Below, one piece after another: positions 38,739 through 48,326 of a stretch of 64,000 nucleotides of DNA (the stretch's first letter is position 1; each line of letters starts with the position of its first letter). This DNA comes from Morganella morganii. GTDB taxonomy: Bacteria; Pseudomonadota; Gammaproteobacteria; Enterobacterales; Enterobacteriaceae. The position numbers and the translations under genes are program-made. The notes below the pieces were generated by a model. It saw nothing but the letters and a program-made list of their open reading frames with translations, was not told where the DNA came from and did no database searches. Location of the stretch: contig NZ_CP066129.1 in assembly GCF_019242955.1 (NCBI RefSeq), positions 2,542,001-2,606,000 on the forward strand, given 5' to 3'.

Positions 38739-39209
38739 TCAGTCAGTCTGTCCGGGACCGCGGTGCCAGAGCAGTGTGCCGCGTCCGTTATTATCCAGTT
38801 CGATACAGGCAACAGAGGATGTTGCAAACATCGGTGCCGTCTCCTGCGGACACAATGCCGCCACCAGATAACCGACCAGCGGCAGATGCGATACCACCAG
38901 CACCCCTTTGCGTCCTTCCTCCGCCAGATAGCGGATATAATCCGCCACGCTTTCCGCATTTCCTGAAGGAGTCAGTCCCGGCATTACCTCTTCCTGCGCC
39001 GGTAAATTGAGATCATCACGAATTTCGGTCAGTGTCTGCTCTGCCCGCAGATACGGACTGACCAGAACGGTATCTGTCAGGATATCCTGCCCGGCAAGCC
39101 ATTTTGCCATGTTGCGGGAATCGGTTATCCCTTTCCCGGTAAGGGGTCGTACTGAATCACTGGCGGCCTGCAAAGCAGCATCGCCATGTCGCATAATAAA
39201 TACTTGCAT
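38739..39209 (-). CDS. sixA: Phosphohistidine phosphatase SixA
   Basis: A 156-residue histidine-phosphatase of the RHG family; the signature IMRHGDAAL lies at residues 5-13, with a second His in VVSHLPLVGYL near 107. SixA dephosphorylates the phosphotransfer protein NPr in the nitrogen-related phosphotransferase system. Length matches E. coli (161). Between it and fadJ lie about 235 bases with no further gene. Confidence 0.93.
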   Translation of the reverse strand: MQVFIMRHGDAALQAASDSVRPLTGKGITDSRNMAKWLAGQDILTDTVLVSPYLRAEQTLTEIRDDLNLPAQEEVMPGLTPSGNAESVADYIRYLAEEGRKGVLVVSHLPLVGYLVAALCPQETAPMFATSSVACIELDNNGRGTLLWHRGPGQTD

Positions 39210-39444
39210 ATGTCACCGTCTGAACAGGACGGATACGGTCATAGCTGAATCCCCGGGCCGTATCACATCAAAGAATGATCTGTTTAAAATTATCGTTATT
39301 TCTGCGTCCCCGTCAGGGGAGATGAGAGGCATTCTGCCTCAAATTAATCATAATTAAAATGATTCAGCACAGAGATAAACCTGAATTTTGTTCAGAACCT
39401 GTTCAGAAAAATAAAACAATTCACTGTCGTCTCACCGTAATTTC

Positions 39445-41598
39445 TCAGTAAAACCGGCGCTTATCCGCTGCACGTTGCCGTAACGCCTTACACGGTATGA
39501 AACGGTCACCGTAACGGGCAGCCAGTGCTGTCAGTTTTTCTGTCATAACGGCTGCGGACAGGCTGTCCATATAGTAAAACGGCCCGCCAAGGAACGGCGG
39601 AAAACCGATACCGAAGACCGCGCCGATATCGCCGTCTGCCGGGGAACGGATAACCTGTTCATCCAGTGCCCTCACGGCTTCATTGAGCATCATCATCAGG
39701 CAGCGCTCTGTGATTTCCTGTGGTGTCAGGCGTTCCCGCACGGTAATACCCAGCAGCGGATAGATCTGTTTGTCAGCTTTACGCGGTGTCTTCCGGCCAC
39801 AGCGTTTCCACCACGGTACTGGTGTGTAATCATAAAAACCGCGTTTGTTTTTCTTCCCCAGACGGTTATCGCGGAAAAGGGCATCCAGCTGCGGCGGCAG
39901 TGCAAACCGCTCACCAAATGCGGTCTCCAGTACCGGCATAATTTTGGTGCCGACATCGATCCCCACTTCATCCAGCAGTGCTACCGGCCCTAACGGAAAG
40001 CCGAAATCTGTCAGTGCCTTGTCGATTTTTTCTGCCGGTTCACCTTCAACCAGACAATGCAGTGCTTCCGTAATATACGGCGCCAGGATGCGGTTAACAT
40101 AAAATCCGGCTTTATCGCCGACCACAATCGCTGTTTTTCCCTGTTTGCGCGCCAGTTGCAATGTGGTCGCCAGTGTTATTGCATCGGTGCCCTCATGAGG
40201 AATAATTTCCGCCAGCGGCATTTTTTCGGCCGGGCTGAAATAGTGCAGTCCGATGATTTTTTCAGGTCGTAACGCCTTTGCAGCAATATCACGAATGGGC
40301 AGTGACGAGGTATTCGAGGCAAAAATAGTATCCGGAGATGTCACGGCTTCTGTTTCCGCGATCATTTGCTGTTTGAGTGACAGGGATTCAAAAACCGCTT
40401 CCGCCACAAAATCAATACGGTGAAATCCTCTGTAATCCGTGGTGCCGGTCATTCCGTGCATCAGTTGTGTCCGCTCACGCGGGGAAAGACGTCTGCGTTT
40501 CACCTGCCTGCTCAGATGCTGCCAGAAAAAGGCCAGTGCTTTACTGACCCCCTCTTGTGAAACATCTTTAATTCTGACCGGCAACCCGGCACGCTGGCAG
40601 GTGATTGCGGCTATTCCGGCGCCCATCAGCCCGCCACCCAGCACTGCCACATGGTGTAATTCTGCTGGTTTTACGCCATCCGCTATATCTTTTTTCAGCG
40701 CTGTTGAGGCAAAAAAGAGATGGCGGAGTGCGCCGGATACCGGTGTGACCGCCAGTTTACCAAATGCAGCCGCCTCGGCGTTAAACCCGGCATCCCGCCC
40801 TTTTTCCTGTCCGCACTGTACCACATCAATAATCTGCTCAGCCGCCGGATAGTGCCCGCAGGTGCGGCGGCGAACCTGTTTGCGGATTATACGGAAAAGG
40901 ATATCCCGTATCCCTTTCATTTTCATTATTTTTTGCCGGAACGGCACCGGAGCACGCTGTGCAGGATTTGCCGACAATGCGCGGGCAACCGCTGTTTCCA
41001 GTAAAATTTCCGGCGGTACAATATCATCGGCCAGCCGTATTTTAACGGCTTGTTTTGTCCGCAACTGCCGCCCGGTCAGCATCATATCCAGAGCCGCCGT
41101 CAGCCCGATCAGTGCAGGAAGACGCTGTGTACCGCCGGAACCGGGCAACAGCCCCAGCTGAACTTCCGGCAGACCGAGCCGGGTTTTATCGCTGTCAGAG
41201 ACAACACGACTGCGGCAGGCCATAGCCAGTTCCAGCCCGCCTCCGAGACAACTGCCGTGAATAGCGGCAACAACCGGCAGCGGATAATTTTCAATCAGAT
41301 TAAATAACCGTTGCCCGGATTCAGAAAGCGCCTGAGCCTGTGAAGCCTCAGTACACCCGGCAATCATATGAATATCCGCCCCGGCAATAAAGGTATCCGG
41401 CTTGCCGGAGATAATCACCATCGCCCGCAGTCCCGGAATTTTGCGGGCATCCCGCAGCACCGCTTCGAACTGTTCAGCGAATTCAGCCTTCAGGGTATTT
41501 ACTTTCTCACCGGGGACATCAATGGTGATAACGCCGGTGTGATCCGGACGCACTGTCAGGCGGAAAGCAGAAGGTGTTTCATCATGCTGTGTCATCAT
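39445..41598 (-). CDS. fadJ: Fatty acid oxidation complex subunit alpha FadJ
   Basis: A 717-residue multifunctional enzyme: enoyl-CoA hydratase/isomerase (about residues 1-190) and 3-hydroxyacyl-CoA dehydrogenase (about 310-710). Motifs include HGSCLGGGLELAMACRSRV near 115, the NAD motif VAVLGGGLMGAGIAAITC near 318, and GFYVNRILAPYITEA near 505. FadJ with FadI works on anaerobic or medium/long-chain beta-oxidation in the cytoplasm. It begins 12 bases after fadI. The presumed FadR control lies upstream of fadI. Confidence 0.95.
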   Translation of the reverse strand: MMTQHDETPSAFRLTVRPDHTGVITIDVPGEKVNTLKAEFAEQFEAVLRDARKIPGLRAMVIISGKPDTFIAGADIHMIAGCTEASQAQALSESGQRLFNLIENYPLPVVAAIHGSCLGGGLELAMACRSRVVSDSDKTRLGLPEVQLGLLPGSGGTQRLPALIGLTAALDMMLTGRQLRTKQAVKIRLADDIVPPEILLETAVARALSANPAQRAPVPFRQKIMKMKGIRDILFRIIRKQVRRRTCGHYPAAEQIIDVVQCGQEKGRDAGFNAEAAAFGKLAVTPVSGALRHLFFASTALKKDIADGVKPAELHHVAVLGGGLMGAGIAAITCQRAGLPVRIKDVSQEGVSKALAFFWQHLSRQVKRRRLSPRERTQLMHGMTGTTDYRGFHRIDFVAEAVFESLSLKQQMIAETEAVTSPDTIFASNTSSLPIRDIAAKALRPEKIIGLHYFSPAEKMPLAEIIPHEGTDAITLATTLQLARKQGKTAIVVGDKAGFYVNRILAPYITEALHCLVEGEPAEKIDKALTDFGFPLGPVALLDEVGIDVGTKIMPVLETAFGERFALPPQLDALFRDNRLGKKNKRGFYDYTPVPWWKRCGRKTPRKADKQIYPLLGITVRERLTPQEITERCLMMMLNEAVRALDEQVIRSPADGDIGAVFGIGFPPFLGGPFYYMDSLSAAVMTEKLTALAARYGDRFIPCKALRQRAADKRRFY

Positions 41599-41610
41599 CA
41601 GTCTCCCGTC

Positions 41611-42903
41611 TTATTCCGTTTCCCAGATCATCGCCACACCAAGACCGCCCGCGGCACAAGCCGTAGTCATTGCAAAACCGCCACCCCGCCGCTTCAGTTC
41701 CCGCAGTGTCTGTGTCACCATCCGGGCACCGGTTGCCGCAAAAGGGTGTCCGTAAGCAATCGATCCGCCGAGCACATTAAACCGCGCCGGGTCCACTTCA
41801 CCAATTGCCGATGTCCGGTTGAGTTTGTCACGGGCAAAGTCCCCGCTGGCAAAACAATGCAGATTAGTCAGAACCTGAGCGGCAAACGCTTCATGCATAT
41901 CAATCAGCGTCAGGTCGGATAATGCCAGCCCGGCACGATCAAGTGCCTGCGGGGCAGCATATGATGGCCCCAGCAGCATATCTTCCTGAACGGTATTGCC
42001 CGTAAATGCATAGCTGCGCAGAAACCCCAGCGGGGTCAGCCCGAGTTCCCGGGCGCGGTTTTCTGTCATCATCAGCACAGCGGCCGCACCGTCTGTCAGT
42101 GGCGTGCTGTTTGCTGCGGTGACTGTGCCGTGGCGTTTATCAAATGCCGGTTTCAGTTGGGCATAACTGCCGGCCAGCGAATTTTTCCGTAATGTATTGT
42201 CTTCTTCACAGATCTGACTGAACGGCGGAAAACGGGCGATCATCACTTCATCGCGCAGCACACCGGATGTCCACGCCTGTGTGGCAGCCAGATGTGACTG
42301 ATGCGCAAACGCATCCTGCGCTTCACGGCTGATATGGTAACGCTTCGCCATCTGTTCGGCAGTATCGCCCATACGCAGACCGGTGGAATATTCAGCCACC
42401 GCCGGAGCCACAGGCAGAAGGTCCCGCGGCCGCAGAGCCGCCAGTAACCGGAGCTTCTGAGAGACTGTCCGGGCTTTACTGAGATCCAGTAATACCCCTG
42501 CCAGTTTGCGTGACACGCCAATCGGCAGGACAGACGCCGAGTCCGCCCCGCCCGCCACCGCTATCTGACTCTGCCCGCATTGTATTGCCTGCGCCGCATT
42601 GGCAATCGCCTGAAAACTGGTGGCGCAGGCGCGGGTCACCGAGTACGCATCTGTTGTCACCGGCAATCCGGCACTGAGAACAATTTCGCGGGCGATATTG
42701 GGTGCGGCAGGCATTTGTATCACCTGACCGAAAACGACAAGATCAACCAGTTCTGCCGGAAATGACTGACGGAAAAGAAGTTCCTGCACCACAGCCCGGC
42801 CCAGTTCAACCGCAGGAATATCACGGTATACCGTGGACTGACGGGCAAACGGTGTCCGTAATCCGTCAACAATTGCAATACGCTCTGCCTGTGCCTGCTT
42901 CAT
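41611..42903 (-). CDS. fadI: 3-ketoacyl-CoA thiolase FadI
   Basis: A 430-residue thiolase that cleaves 3-ketoacyl-CoA in beta-oxidation. The acyl-accepting Cys lies in [19 protein letters not shown] near residue 90; the C-terminal catalytic motifs are [17 protein letters not shown] near 372 and [16 protein letters not shown] near 413. It is the first gene of the fadI-fadJ operon. Confidence 0.96.
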   Translation of the reverse strand: MKQAQAERIAIVDGLRTPFARQSTVYRDIPAVELGRAVVQELLFRQSFPAELVDLVVFGQVIQMPAAPNIAREIVLSAGLPVTTDAYSVTRACATSFQAIANAAQAIQCGQSQIAVAGGADSASVLPIGVSRKLAGVLLDLSKARTVSQKLRLLAALRPRDLLPVAPAVAEYSTGLRMGDTAEQMAKRYHISREAQDAFAHQSHLAATQAWTSGVLRDEVMIARFPPFSQICEEDNTLRKNSLAGSYAQLKPAFDKRHGTVTAANSTPLTDGAAAVLMMTENRARELGLTPLGFLRSYAFTGNTVQEDMLLGPSYAAPQALDRAGLALSDLTLIDMHEAFAAQVLTNLHCFASGDFARDKLNRTSAIGEVDPARFNVLGGSIAYGHPFAATGARMVTQTLRELKRRGGGFAMTTACAAGGLGVAMIWETE

Positions 42904-42942
42904 TCGTTCATCCTTACATGATGAGAGGTTATCACGAACCGC

Positions 42943-42959
42943 CGGTGGTCTGACCTGAT
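42943..42959 (-). promoter_or_regulatory. FadR-like operator of fadIJ
   Basis: On the plus strand, CGGTGGTCTGACCTGAT matches the FadR consensus (A-G-C-T-G-G-T-C-C-G-A-Y-N-T-G-T-T) at about 12 of 16 defined positions. It lies 40 bases before the fadI start, a position suited to repression by FadR without long-chain acyl-CoA. Confidence 0.65.
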
Positions 42960-43054
42960 GATATTGTTAACATCATGTTGCATTCACGCAATGTGAATAA
43001 CTGAAAAGTGCGAGGTTGCTCAGGGAAATAAACTTTTTGTATAGCAGAAGGTAA

Positions 43055-43085
43055 TAAAAAAGGCCCCCGTATTTACCGGAGGCCT
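43055..43085 (-). terminator. yfcZ terminator
   Basis: Stem AGGCC-CCG / CGG-GGCCT spans 43061-43085 with one wobble; six T residues follow on the minus strand. Confidence 0.8.
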
Positions 43086-43114
43086 GAATTCAGTTTGCGT
43101 ATTATTCTGATGAA

Positions 43115-43412
43115 TTAACGCAGACCCAGTTCAAAGATCAATGTTTCAGCCTGGCAGCTGAAAGTGAAATCCGCTTTCAGCTCAACGCCGTCAGCCGTTT
43201 CTTTATATTCGCTGTGGATTTTGCATGGTTCAGATGCAGCTGCATTTGCTTTGGCAGTCAGTGTTGCCATCATCTGCTCAGCATCGGCTTTAGATGCAAA
43301 TACGCGCTCGAAAGAAGAGGTGCAGCTTTCGTTATCAATAATAGTGCCTACATCCACACAGCAGCATGCTGAGGTTTCTTCTGCGCTGCACAGTTTTTTT
43401 TTCGTCAGCCAT
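43115..43412 (-). CDS. yfcZ: YfcZ/YiiS family protein, apparent frameshift at A9
   Basis: The main frame (43115-43357) encodes 80 residues matching E. coli YfcZ from VDVGTIIDN to TFSCQAETLIFELGLR. Reading upstream in that frame gives CSAEETSACCC, matching the Cys-rich N-terminus of E. coli YfcZ (CSADETPVCCC). The natural start is ATG at 43412, with GGGAG 7 bases upstream, but it reads into a run of nine A residues (43394-43402 on the plus strand as T9) that shifts the frame by one. With eight A residues the protein would be continuous: MADEKKL then CSAEE. This is a sequencing error, a real mutation, or a slippage site. Without the 5' part, GTG at 43357 would be the only start, with no ribosome site. 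Function unknown; linked to fadL by position. Confidence 0.8.
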
Positions 43413-43649
43413 TTCAGTCTCCCGTTAGTTAAAAATAGCCTGCAGTATTAGTACTGAATCATACCATTTATCAAAGTAAACCATAATAATTCAATCTAAT
43501 GTTTGATCTACTCGGGCTAAAGCCACTTTTCGGCCTTAAAAAAACCATAAATGTTAAAATATTGTAATCTAAATCGCATTTTTGCATCTCAATCCGCTTA
43601 TTTCAGTACAAAAAAATAACATTTAAGTGTACTGATTCTATACTCTCTC

Positions 43650-43666
43650 AACTGGTCTGATTTGTC
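43650..43666 (+). promoter_or_regulatory. FadR operator of fadL
   Basis: AACTGGTCTGATTTGTC agrees with the FadR consensus at about 14 of 17 positions, 85 bases before the fadL start. The surrounding 43413-43750 is AT-rich, without another gene. Confidence 0.8.
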
Positions 43667-43750
43667 ATATCCACAAGCAAACATACAATCCAGCGCTACT
43701 TCTGACTACCAAAGTAGTACATAAACAAAATAAACAAGAGGGTTTTGGTC

Positions 43751-45091
43751 ATGAACCAGAAAAACCTGTTCACTCGTTCAGCATTGGCAGTGGCAGTTTC
43801 ATTAACAGCAACACACGCTTTTGCTGCGGGTTTTCAATTAAATGAATATTCCACGTCTGCACTCGGACGTGCGTTTTCAGGGGAAGGTGCCGTGGCAGAT
43901 GATGCCAGTGTCGGCAGCCGCAACCCGGCAGCAATGACATTATTTGATCGTCCGTCCATGTCCGCCGGTGCGATCCTGATCAACCCGTCAGTGGATATCA
44001 GCGGAAAGTCCCCGCTGACCGGCAACAGCACTGATGCCAAAGATATTGCACCAAGCGCAGTTGTCCCGAACCTGCATTTTATTTTGCCGATTAATGAAAA
44101 ATGGTCAGTCGGCGCATCAACCACCACAAACTTCGGTCTGGCAACTGAGTTCAAAGATAACTACTCCGCCGGTGCCATCGGCGGTAAAACTGATCTCGTT
44201 ACCGCTAACTTTAACGTCGCGGGTGCTTACCGTCTGAATGACAATTTCAGTTTTGGTCTGGGGCTGAATGCGGTTTACGCCGATGCGGAAATTTCCCGTC
44301 ATACCGGTGAATTAGGCCGGGTTGCAGCCGGGATCACCAAAAACCCGGCATTGGCAAAAATTCCTGCGAACTCAAATCTTGCCAAACTCAAAGGTGACGG
44401 CTGGGGCTACGGCTGGAATGCCGGTATGTTATATGAACTGGATAAAAACAACCGTTTCAGCCTGACTTACCGTTCCAAAGTCACCGTGAAATTTAAAGAT
44501 GGTGATTTCACCCAAAATATTCCGGGTCTGCTTGACCGTTCCACCAAGGGTAAACTGGATCTGAATTTACCGGATATCTGGGAGCTCTCTGCTTATCATC
44601 GTGTTGCACCAAAATGGGCTGTTCACTATACCTTTGCTTACACCGGCTGGGATTCATTCCAGGAGCTGAAAGCAACGGATAAAGGAAACGGCGGCGTTCT
44701 GTTTGAAAAGCATGAAGGCTTTAAAAATGCGTACCGTGTAGCATTAGGTACCACCTATTATCACGATGATAACTGGACCTTCCGTGGTGGTATTGCCTTT
44801 GATGACAGTCCGGTTCCGGCGAATAACCGTTCCATCTCTATTCCGGATCAGGATCGTATCTGGTTCAGCCTGGGTTCAACCTACGCCTTCAACAAAGATG
44901 CCTCTGTTGATGTCGGTGTTGCCTACATGCACGGACGTAAAGTCGATATTTCTGAACCACTGATGAGTAAAGATCAGCTTGCAGCTATCGGCGGTAAATT
45001 AGGTAATCCGAACCTGCAAATGCCTAATTACGAATTCAGCTCCTCCGGTAAAGCCTGGTTATACGGCGTTAACTTTAACTACAGCTTCTGA
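43751..45091 (+). CDS. fadL: Long-chain fatty acid outer membrane porin FadL
   Basis: About 446 residues. A signal peptide (residues 1-25, ending THAFA) precedes the mature N-terminus [16 protein letters not shown], which forms the hatch of the FadL beta-barrel. Conserved stretches include WSFGLG-like strands, [26 protein letters not shown] near residue 220, [20 protein letters not shown] near 355, and a C-terminal aromatic end (NFNYSF) for outer-membrane insertion. ATG 43751 is preferred to TTG 43745 because AGAGGG is properly spaced from it. A FadR site upstream implies induction by long-chain fatty acids. Confidence 0.96.
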   Translation: MNQKNLFTRSALAVAVSLTATHAFAAGFQLNEYSTSALGRAFSGEGAVADDASVGSRNPAAMTLFDRPSMSAGAILINPSVDISGKSPLTGNSTDAKDIAPSAVVPNLHFILPINEKWSVGASTTTNFGLATEFKDNYSAGAIGGKTDLVTANFNVAGAYRLNDNFSFGLGLNAVYADAEISRHTGELGRVAAGITKNPALAKIPANSNLAKLKGDGWGYGWNAGMLYELDKNNRFSLTYRSKVTVKFKDGDFTQNIPGLLDRSTKGKLDLNLPDIWELSAYHRVAPKWAVHYTFAYTGWDSFQELKATDKGNGGVLFEKHEGFKNAYRVALGTTYYHDDNWTFRGGIAFDDSPVPANNRSISIPDQDRIWFSLGSTYAFNKDASVDVGVAYMHGRKVDISEPLMSKDQLAAIGGKLGNPNLQMPNYEFSSSGKAWLYGVNFNYSF

Positions 45092-45113
45092 TTTTTCCCG
45101 GTTGCGTACATAA

Positions 45114-45148
45114 AAAAAGTTCTGGTCACTGACCAGAACTTTTTCTTT
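45114..45148. terminator. fadL/mlaA bidirectional terminator
   Basis: A 14-base-pair stem with arms at 45114-45127 and 45131-45144 (core AGTTCTGGTC / GACCAGAACT), with T-runs on both sides. It serves both convergent genes. Confidence 0.9.
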
Positions 45149-45163
45149 ATCTGTACCGGCACA

Positions 45164-45922
45164 TTATTCGCTGTCGATAGAATCCAAATCATCCGCAATC
45201 GCTGCCGCGTTCGGGTTTTCCTGTACCTTCAGTTCTCCGCCTGACGCCAGGAAATCGTTACGCTGGAAATAGGCTTCACGCATCATCAGATACGGATCGC
45301 TGGAATTATGCAGCACACCTTCCGCATCCAGTGCCTGTGCACGGTTATCAATACCTTCGATAGCCCATTTACCGACCCCCATCCAGATAGTCAGATAACT
45401 CAGCATCGGATACGTGGTATCCAGCCAGTCACCACCATCCACACGCGGAGTCCAGCCGCCATAGCCAGGGATAACCACATAAGGCCCGTACCCGACGCCG
45501 TAGTTTCCTAAGGTATTACCAAAACGGGCAGGTTCTGTTTTTGCCAGCTCAGGGTTCGCCATCGACGCAACATCAATCAGGCCGCCCAGTCCGAAGACCG
45601 TATTCAGGAAAAAGCGGTTAAAATGCTTGAATCCCTGATAAAAATCACCGCGCAGAAAATTGTTGACCATACTGGCCGGTTCTTCGAGATTGCCGAGGAA
45701 GTTGATGGTACCGTTTCGTGCCGGTTCCGGCACATAATCACGCCACGCCATCGCAACAGGTCTGAGCACATAAGGATCCAGCACATTATAGTTAAAATCG
45801 AACATTGTGCGGTTAAACCCTTCAAGCGGATCACTGCGCGTTCCCGGTGTCTGATCCGAACTTGCGCACCCGCCAATCAGCAGCACCGCAGCAAGTGTCA
45901 GGCCACTAACCTGATACTTCAT
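45164..45922 (-). CDS. mlaA: Phospholipid-binding lipoprotein MlaA
   Basis: About 252 residues. MlaA is the outer-membrane lipoprotein of the Mla system that removes misplaced phospholipids from the outer leaflet and hands them to MlaC. The lipobox LIGGC lies at residues 15-19, followed by DPLEGFNRTMFDFNYNVLDPYVLRPVA. The mid region FLNTVFGLGGLIDVA and GPYVVIPGYG matches the family. ATG at 45922 is chosen because ATGGAGAATCAT puts GGAG at the right distance. It is convergent with fadL and divergent from proC. Confidence 0.94.
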   Translation of the reverse strand: MKYQVSGLTLAAVLLIGGCASSDQTPGTRSDPLEGFNRTMFDFNYNVLDPYVLRPVAMAWRDYVPEPARNGTINFLGNLEEPASMVNNFLRGDFYQGFKHFNRFFLNTVFGLGGLIDVASMANPELAKTEPARFGNTLGNYGVGYGPYVVIPGYGGWTPRVDGGDWLDTTYPMLSYLTIWMGVGKWAIEGIDNRAQALDAEGVLHNSSDPYLMMREAYFQRNDFLASGGELKVQENPNAAAIADDLDSIDSE

Positions 45923-46104
45923 ATGATTCTCCATGCCAAAACGTGAGCAAATTTTACACTTTCACGTATCTATAATAGGTCAATATTACCCGGATTTTGT
46001 ATATTTGTGTATGTAAATCATGCCTAAATTACCGGGTTACCCCGGCGCCGCAGAGTGGTATCCTGCTCTTCCGGTCAGTCTTTACAGGCAATACAGGAGC
46101 CATC

Positions 46105-46914
46105 ATGAATAAAAAAATCGGATTTATTGGTTGCGGAAATATGGGAAAAGCAATCCTTAATGGCCTGATTTCAGGAAAAATTATCAGCCCTGATACTGTT
46201 TTTGTGCATAACCACAGCCCGGCCAGTACTGACCGTGTGGCTCAGGAATTCGGTGTTCATGGTGAATCGCACGCTCAGCGTGTAGCGGAACAATCCGATA
46301 TTATTTTTATAGGTGTAAAACCGTATGCCGTACCCGGCGTATTACGGGATATTTCGCCCTGCCTGAAACAGAATACCCTTATTGTTTCGATGGCCGCCGG
46401 TGTCACACTGGAAATCCTGGAAGCTGCTCTGCCGTCACAGGCCAAAGTTGTCCGCCTGATGCCGAACACCCCCGCTCTGGTCAATGCAGGTATGACATCA
46501 GTCACCGTCAATTCTTTTCTGTCTGATGAAGAAACTGAGCTGGTTATGTCGCTGTGCCGCAGTTTCGGCCGTGCCGAACGGGTTCCGGAATCACTGATTG
46601 ATGCCGTTATCGGTGTCAGCGGCTCCGCTCCCGCTTATGTTTTTATGTTTATTGAAGCGATGTCCGATGCGGCAGTGGCAGGTGGAATGCCGCGCAAACA
46701 GGCCTATGAGTTTGCGGCACAAACCGTGATGGGGGCTGCCAAAATGGTGCTGGAAACCGGTAAACATCCGGGTGAACTGAAAGATATGGTCTGCTCTCCC
46801 GGCGGTACCACGATTGAAGCGGTAATAAAACTGGAGGAAACCGGTCTGCGTCAGTCCGTTATCGCCGGTGTCCGCAGTGCGATCGAAAAATCACAGGAAA
46901 TGAGCCGGAAATAA
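46105..46914 (+). CDS. proC: Pyrroline-5-carboxylate reductase
   Basis: About 269 residues. ProC reduces pyrroline-5-carboxylate to proline with NAD(P)H. The dinucleotide motif IGFIGCGNMGKAILNGL is at residues 4-20; VVRLMPNTPALVNAG near 113 and VSGSAPAYVFMFIEAMSDAAVAGGMPR near 160 are family signatures, as is CSPGGTTIEAV near 226. CAGGAGCCATC sets the start at 46105. In E. coli proC is elsewhere on the chromosome, so its place here is a rearrangement relative to that map. Confidence 0.95.
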   Translation: MNKKIGFIGCGNMGKAILNGLISGKIISPDTVFVHNHSPASTDRVAQEFGVHGESHAQRVAEQSDIIFIGVKPYAVPGVLRDISPCLKQNTLIVSMAAGVTLEILEAALPSQAKVVRLMPNTPALVNAGMTSVTVNSFLSDEETELVMSLCRSFGRAERVPESLIDAVIGVSGSAPAYVFMFIEAMSDAAVAGGMPRKQAYEFAAQTVMGAAKMVLETGKHPGELKDMVCSPGGTTIEAVIKLEETGLRQSVIAGVRSAIEKSQEMSRK

Positions 46915-46923
46915 TCACCGGAT

Positions 46924-46956
46924 ACCGGAACCGGCATTTATTGCACCGGTTCCGGT
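46924..46956. terminator. proC/dsdA convergent hairpin
   Basis: An 11-base-pair perfect stem, ACCGGAACCGG (46924-46934) and CCGGTTCCGGT (46946-46956), between convergent genes. No clear T-run, so its termination role is uncertain. Confidence 0.55.
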
Positions 46957-46979
46957 CTGTTCAGACTATCACCACGTTA

Positions 46980-48317
46980 TCAGTTGCTTTTGGCCTGAGA
47001 TAAATATTTCGCCATTTCATCCTCAGGAACCATTCCGCCGCCGGTTGCCCAGACCAGATGCGTGGCATTTGCCATCACTTCCGGTGTCAGCGCATTAGCC
47101 TGTAAATACGCTTCATTCCGGGTCACATGCATGCACCCCGGCATACCCGCTAAAGCAGAAGGCTCCAGCCTGATCGCTTCGGTCTGATCAAGTAACCCCA
47201 ACAGGTTATACATTTCTGCGTCGTCAATCGTGTAATAGCCGTCGAGCAGCCGTTCCATTGCCCGGCCGACAAATCCCGATGCCCGGCCGACCGCCAGACC
47301 GTCCGCCGCGGTAATATTATCAATGCCGATTTCCTGAACCGAAATAGCATCATGAAGACCGGTATGCACCCCAAGCAGCATACACGGCGAATGTGTCGGT
47401 TCAGCAAACAGGCAATGCACCGCATCACCAAATGCCAGTTTTAACCCGAACGCAACACCGCCGGGGCCTCCGCCGACACCGCAGGGTAAATACACAAACA
47501 GCGGATGCTGTTCATCGACTGTCATTCCCTTTTCAGCAAATTGTTTTTTCAGCCGCAGACCCGCAACCGCATAACCTAAAAAGAGCGTGACGGAGTTTTC
47601 ATCATCGATAAAGAAACAGGATGGATCTTTTTCTGCCTCTTTGCGCCCCTGCTCCACCGCAATGCTGTAATCCTGTTCATATTCAACAACATTCACACCA
47701 TGTGAGCGTAATTTGTCTTTTTTCCATTGTCTGGCATCCGCAGACATGTGCACACTGACACTGAAGCCAAGTTTTGCACTCATAATACCGATGGACATCC
47801 CTAAGTTACCCGTTGACCCGACGGCAATACGATATTGACTGAAAAACTGCCGGAATTTTTCAGAGAATAACACCGCATAATCGTCACCGGTTGACAGTAA
47901 CCCTGCTTCCAGCGCTAGTTTTTCCGCATGGGTAAGCACTTCATAGATACCGCCGCGCGCTTTTATCGAGCCGGAAATCGGCAGATGGCTGTCTTTCTTA
48001 AGAAACATTTTTCCGGCTACCGGTGTCTGATAACGCGCCTCAAGAGCGGCCTGCATATCAGGAATCGCAACTGTGTCAGACTCAATAATGCCCTGCATAG
48101 CCTGCGTTTCAGGAAATGCTTTCATCAGATACGGGGCAAAGCGGTTTAAGCGGGCTTCCGCATCCTTTACATCGTCAATCGTCAATCCCACGTACGGTAA
48201 ACCAGCTTCTGTGGTGGTCACAGCAGGGTTAAACCATGTAACCGGTTTTAAATCAATCAGTTCCTGTACCAAAGGGTAATCAGCAATAAGCTTTTCAATA
48301 TTAATCTGAGTCATCAT
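46980..48317 (-). CDS. dsdA: D-serine dehydratase
   Basis: A 445-residue PLP enzyme that deaminates D-serine to pyruvate and ammonia. The PLP Lys lies in [15 protein letters not shown] near residue 118, and the phosphate-binding Gly loop in [12 protein letters not shown] near 168. Length matches E. coli DsdA (442). It follows dsdX by 9 bases; both are divergent from the regulator gene dsdC. The operon lets the cell detoxify and use D-serine, which is abundant in urine. Confidence 0.96.
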   Translation of the reverse strand: MMTQINIEKLIADYPLVQELIDLKPVTWFNPAVTTTEAGLPYVGLTIDDVKDAEARLNRFAPYLMKAFPETQAMQGIIESDTVAIPDMQAALEARYQTPVAGKMFLKKDSHLPISGSIKARGGIYEVLTHAEKLALEAGLLSTGDDYAVLFSEKFRQFFSQYRIAVGSTGNLGMSIGIMSAKLGFSVSVHMSADARQWKKDKLRSHGVNVVEYEQDYSIAVEQGRKEAEKDPSCFFIDDENSVTLFLGYAVAGLRLKKQFAEKGMTVDEQHPLFVYLPCGVGGGPGGVAFGLKLAFGDAVHCLFAEPTHSPCMLLGVHTGLHDAISVQEIGIDNITAADGLAVGRASGFVGRAMERLLDGYYTIDDAEMYNLLGLLDQTEAIRLEPSALAGMPGCMHVTRNEAYLQANALTPEVMANATHLVWATGGGMVPEDEMAKYLSQAKSN

Positions 48318-48326
48318 TAGTCTCTT

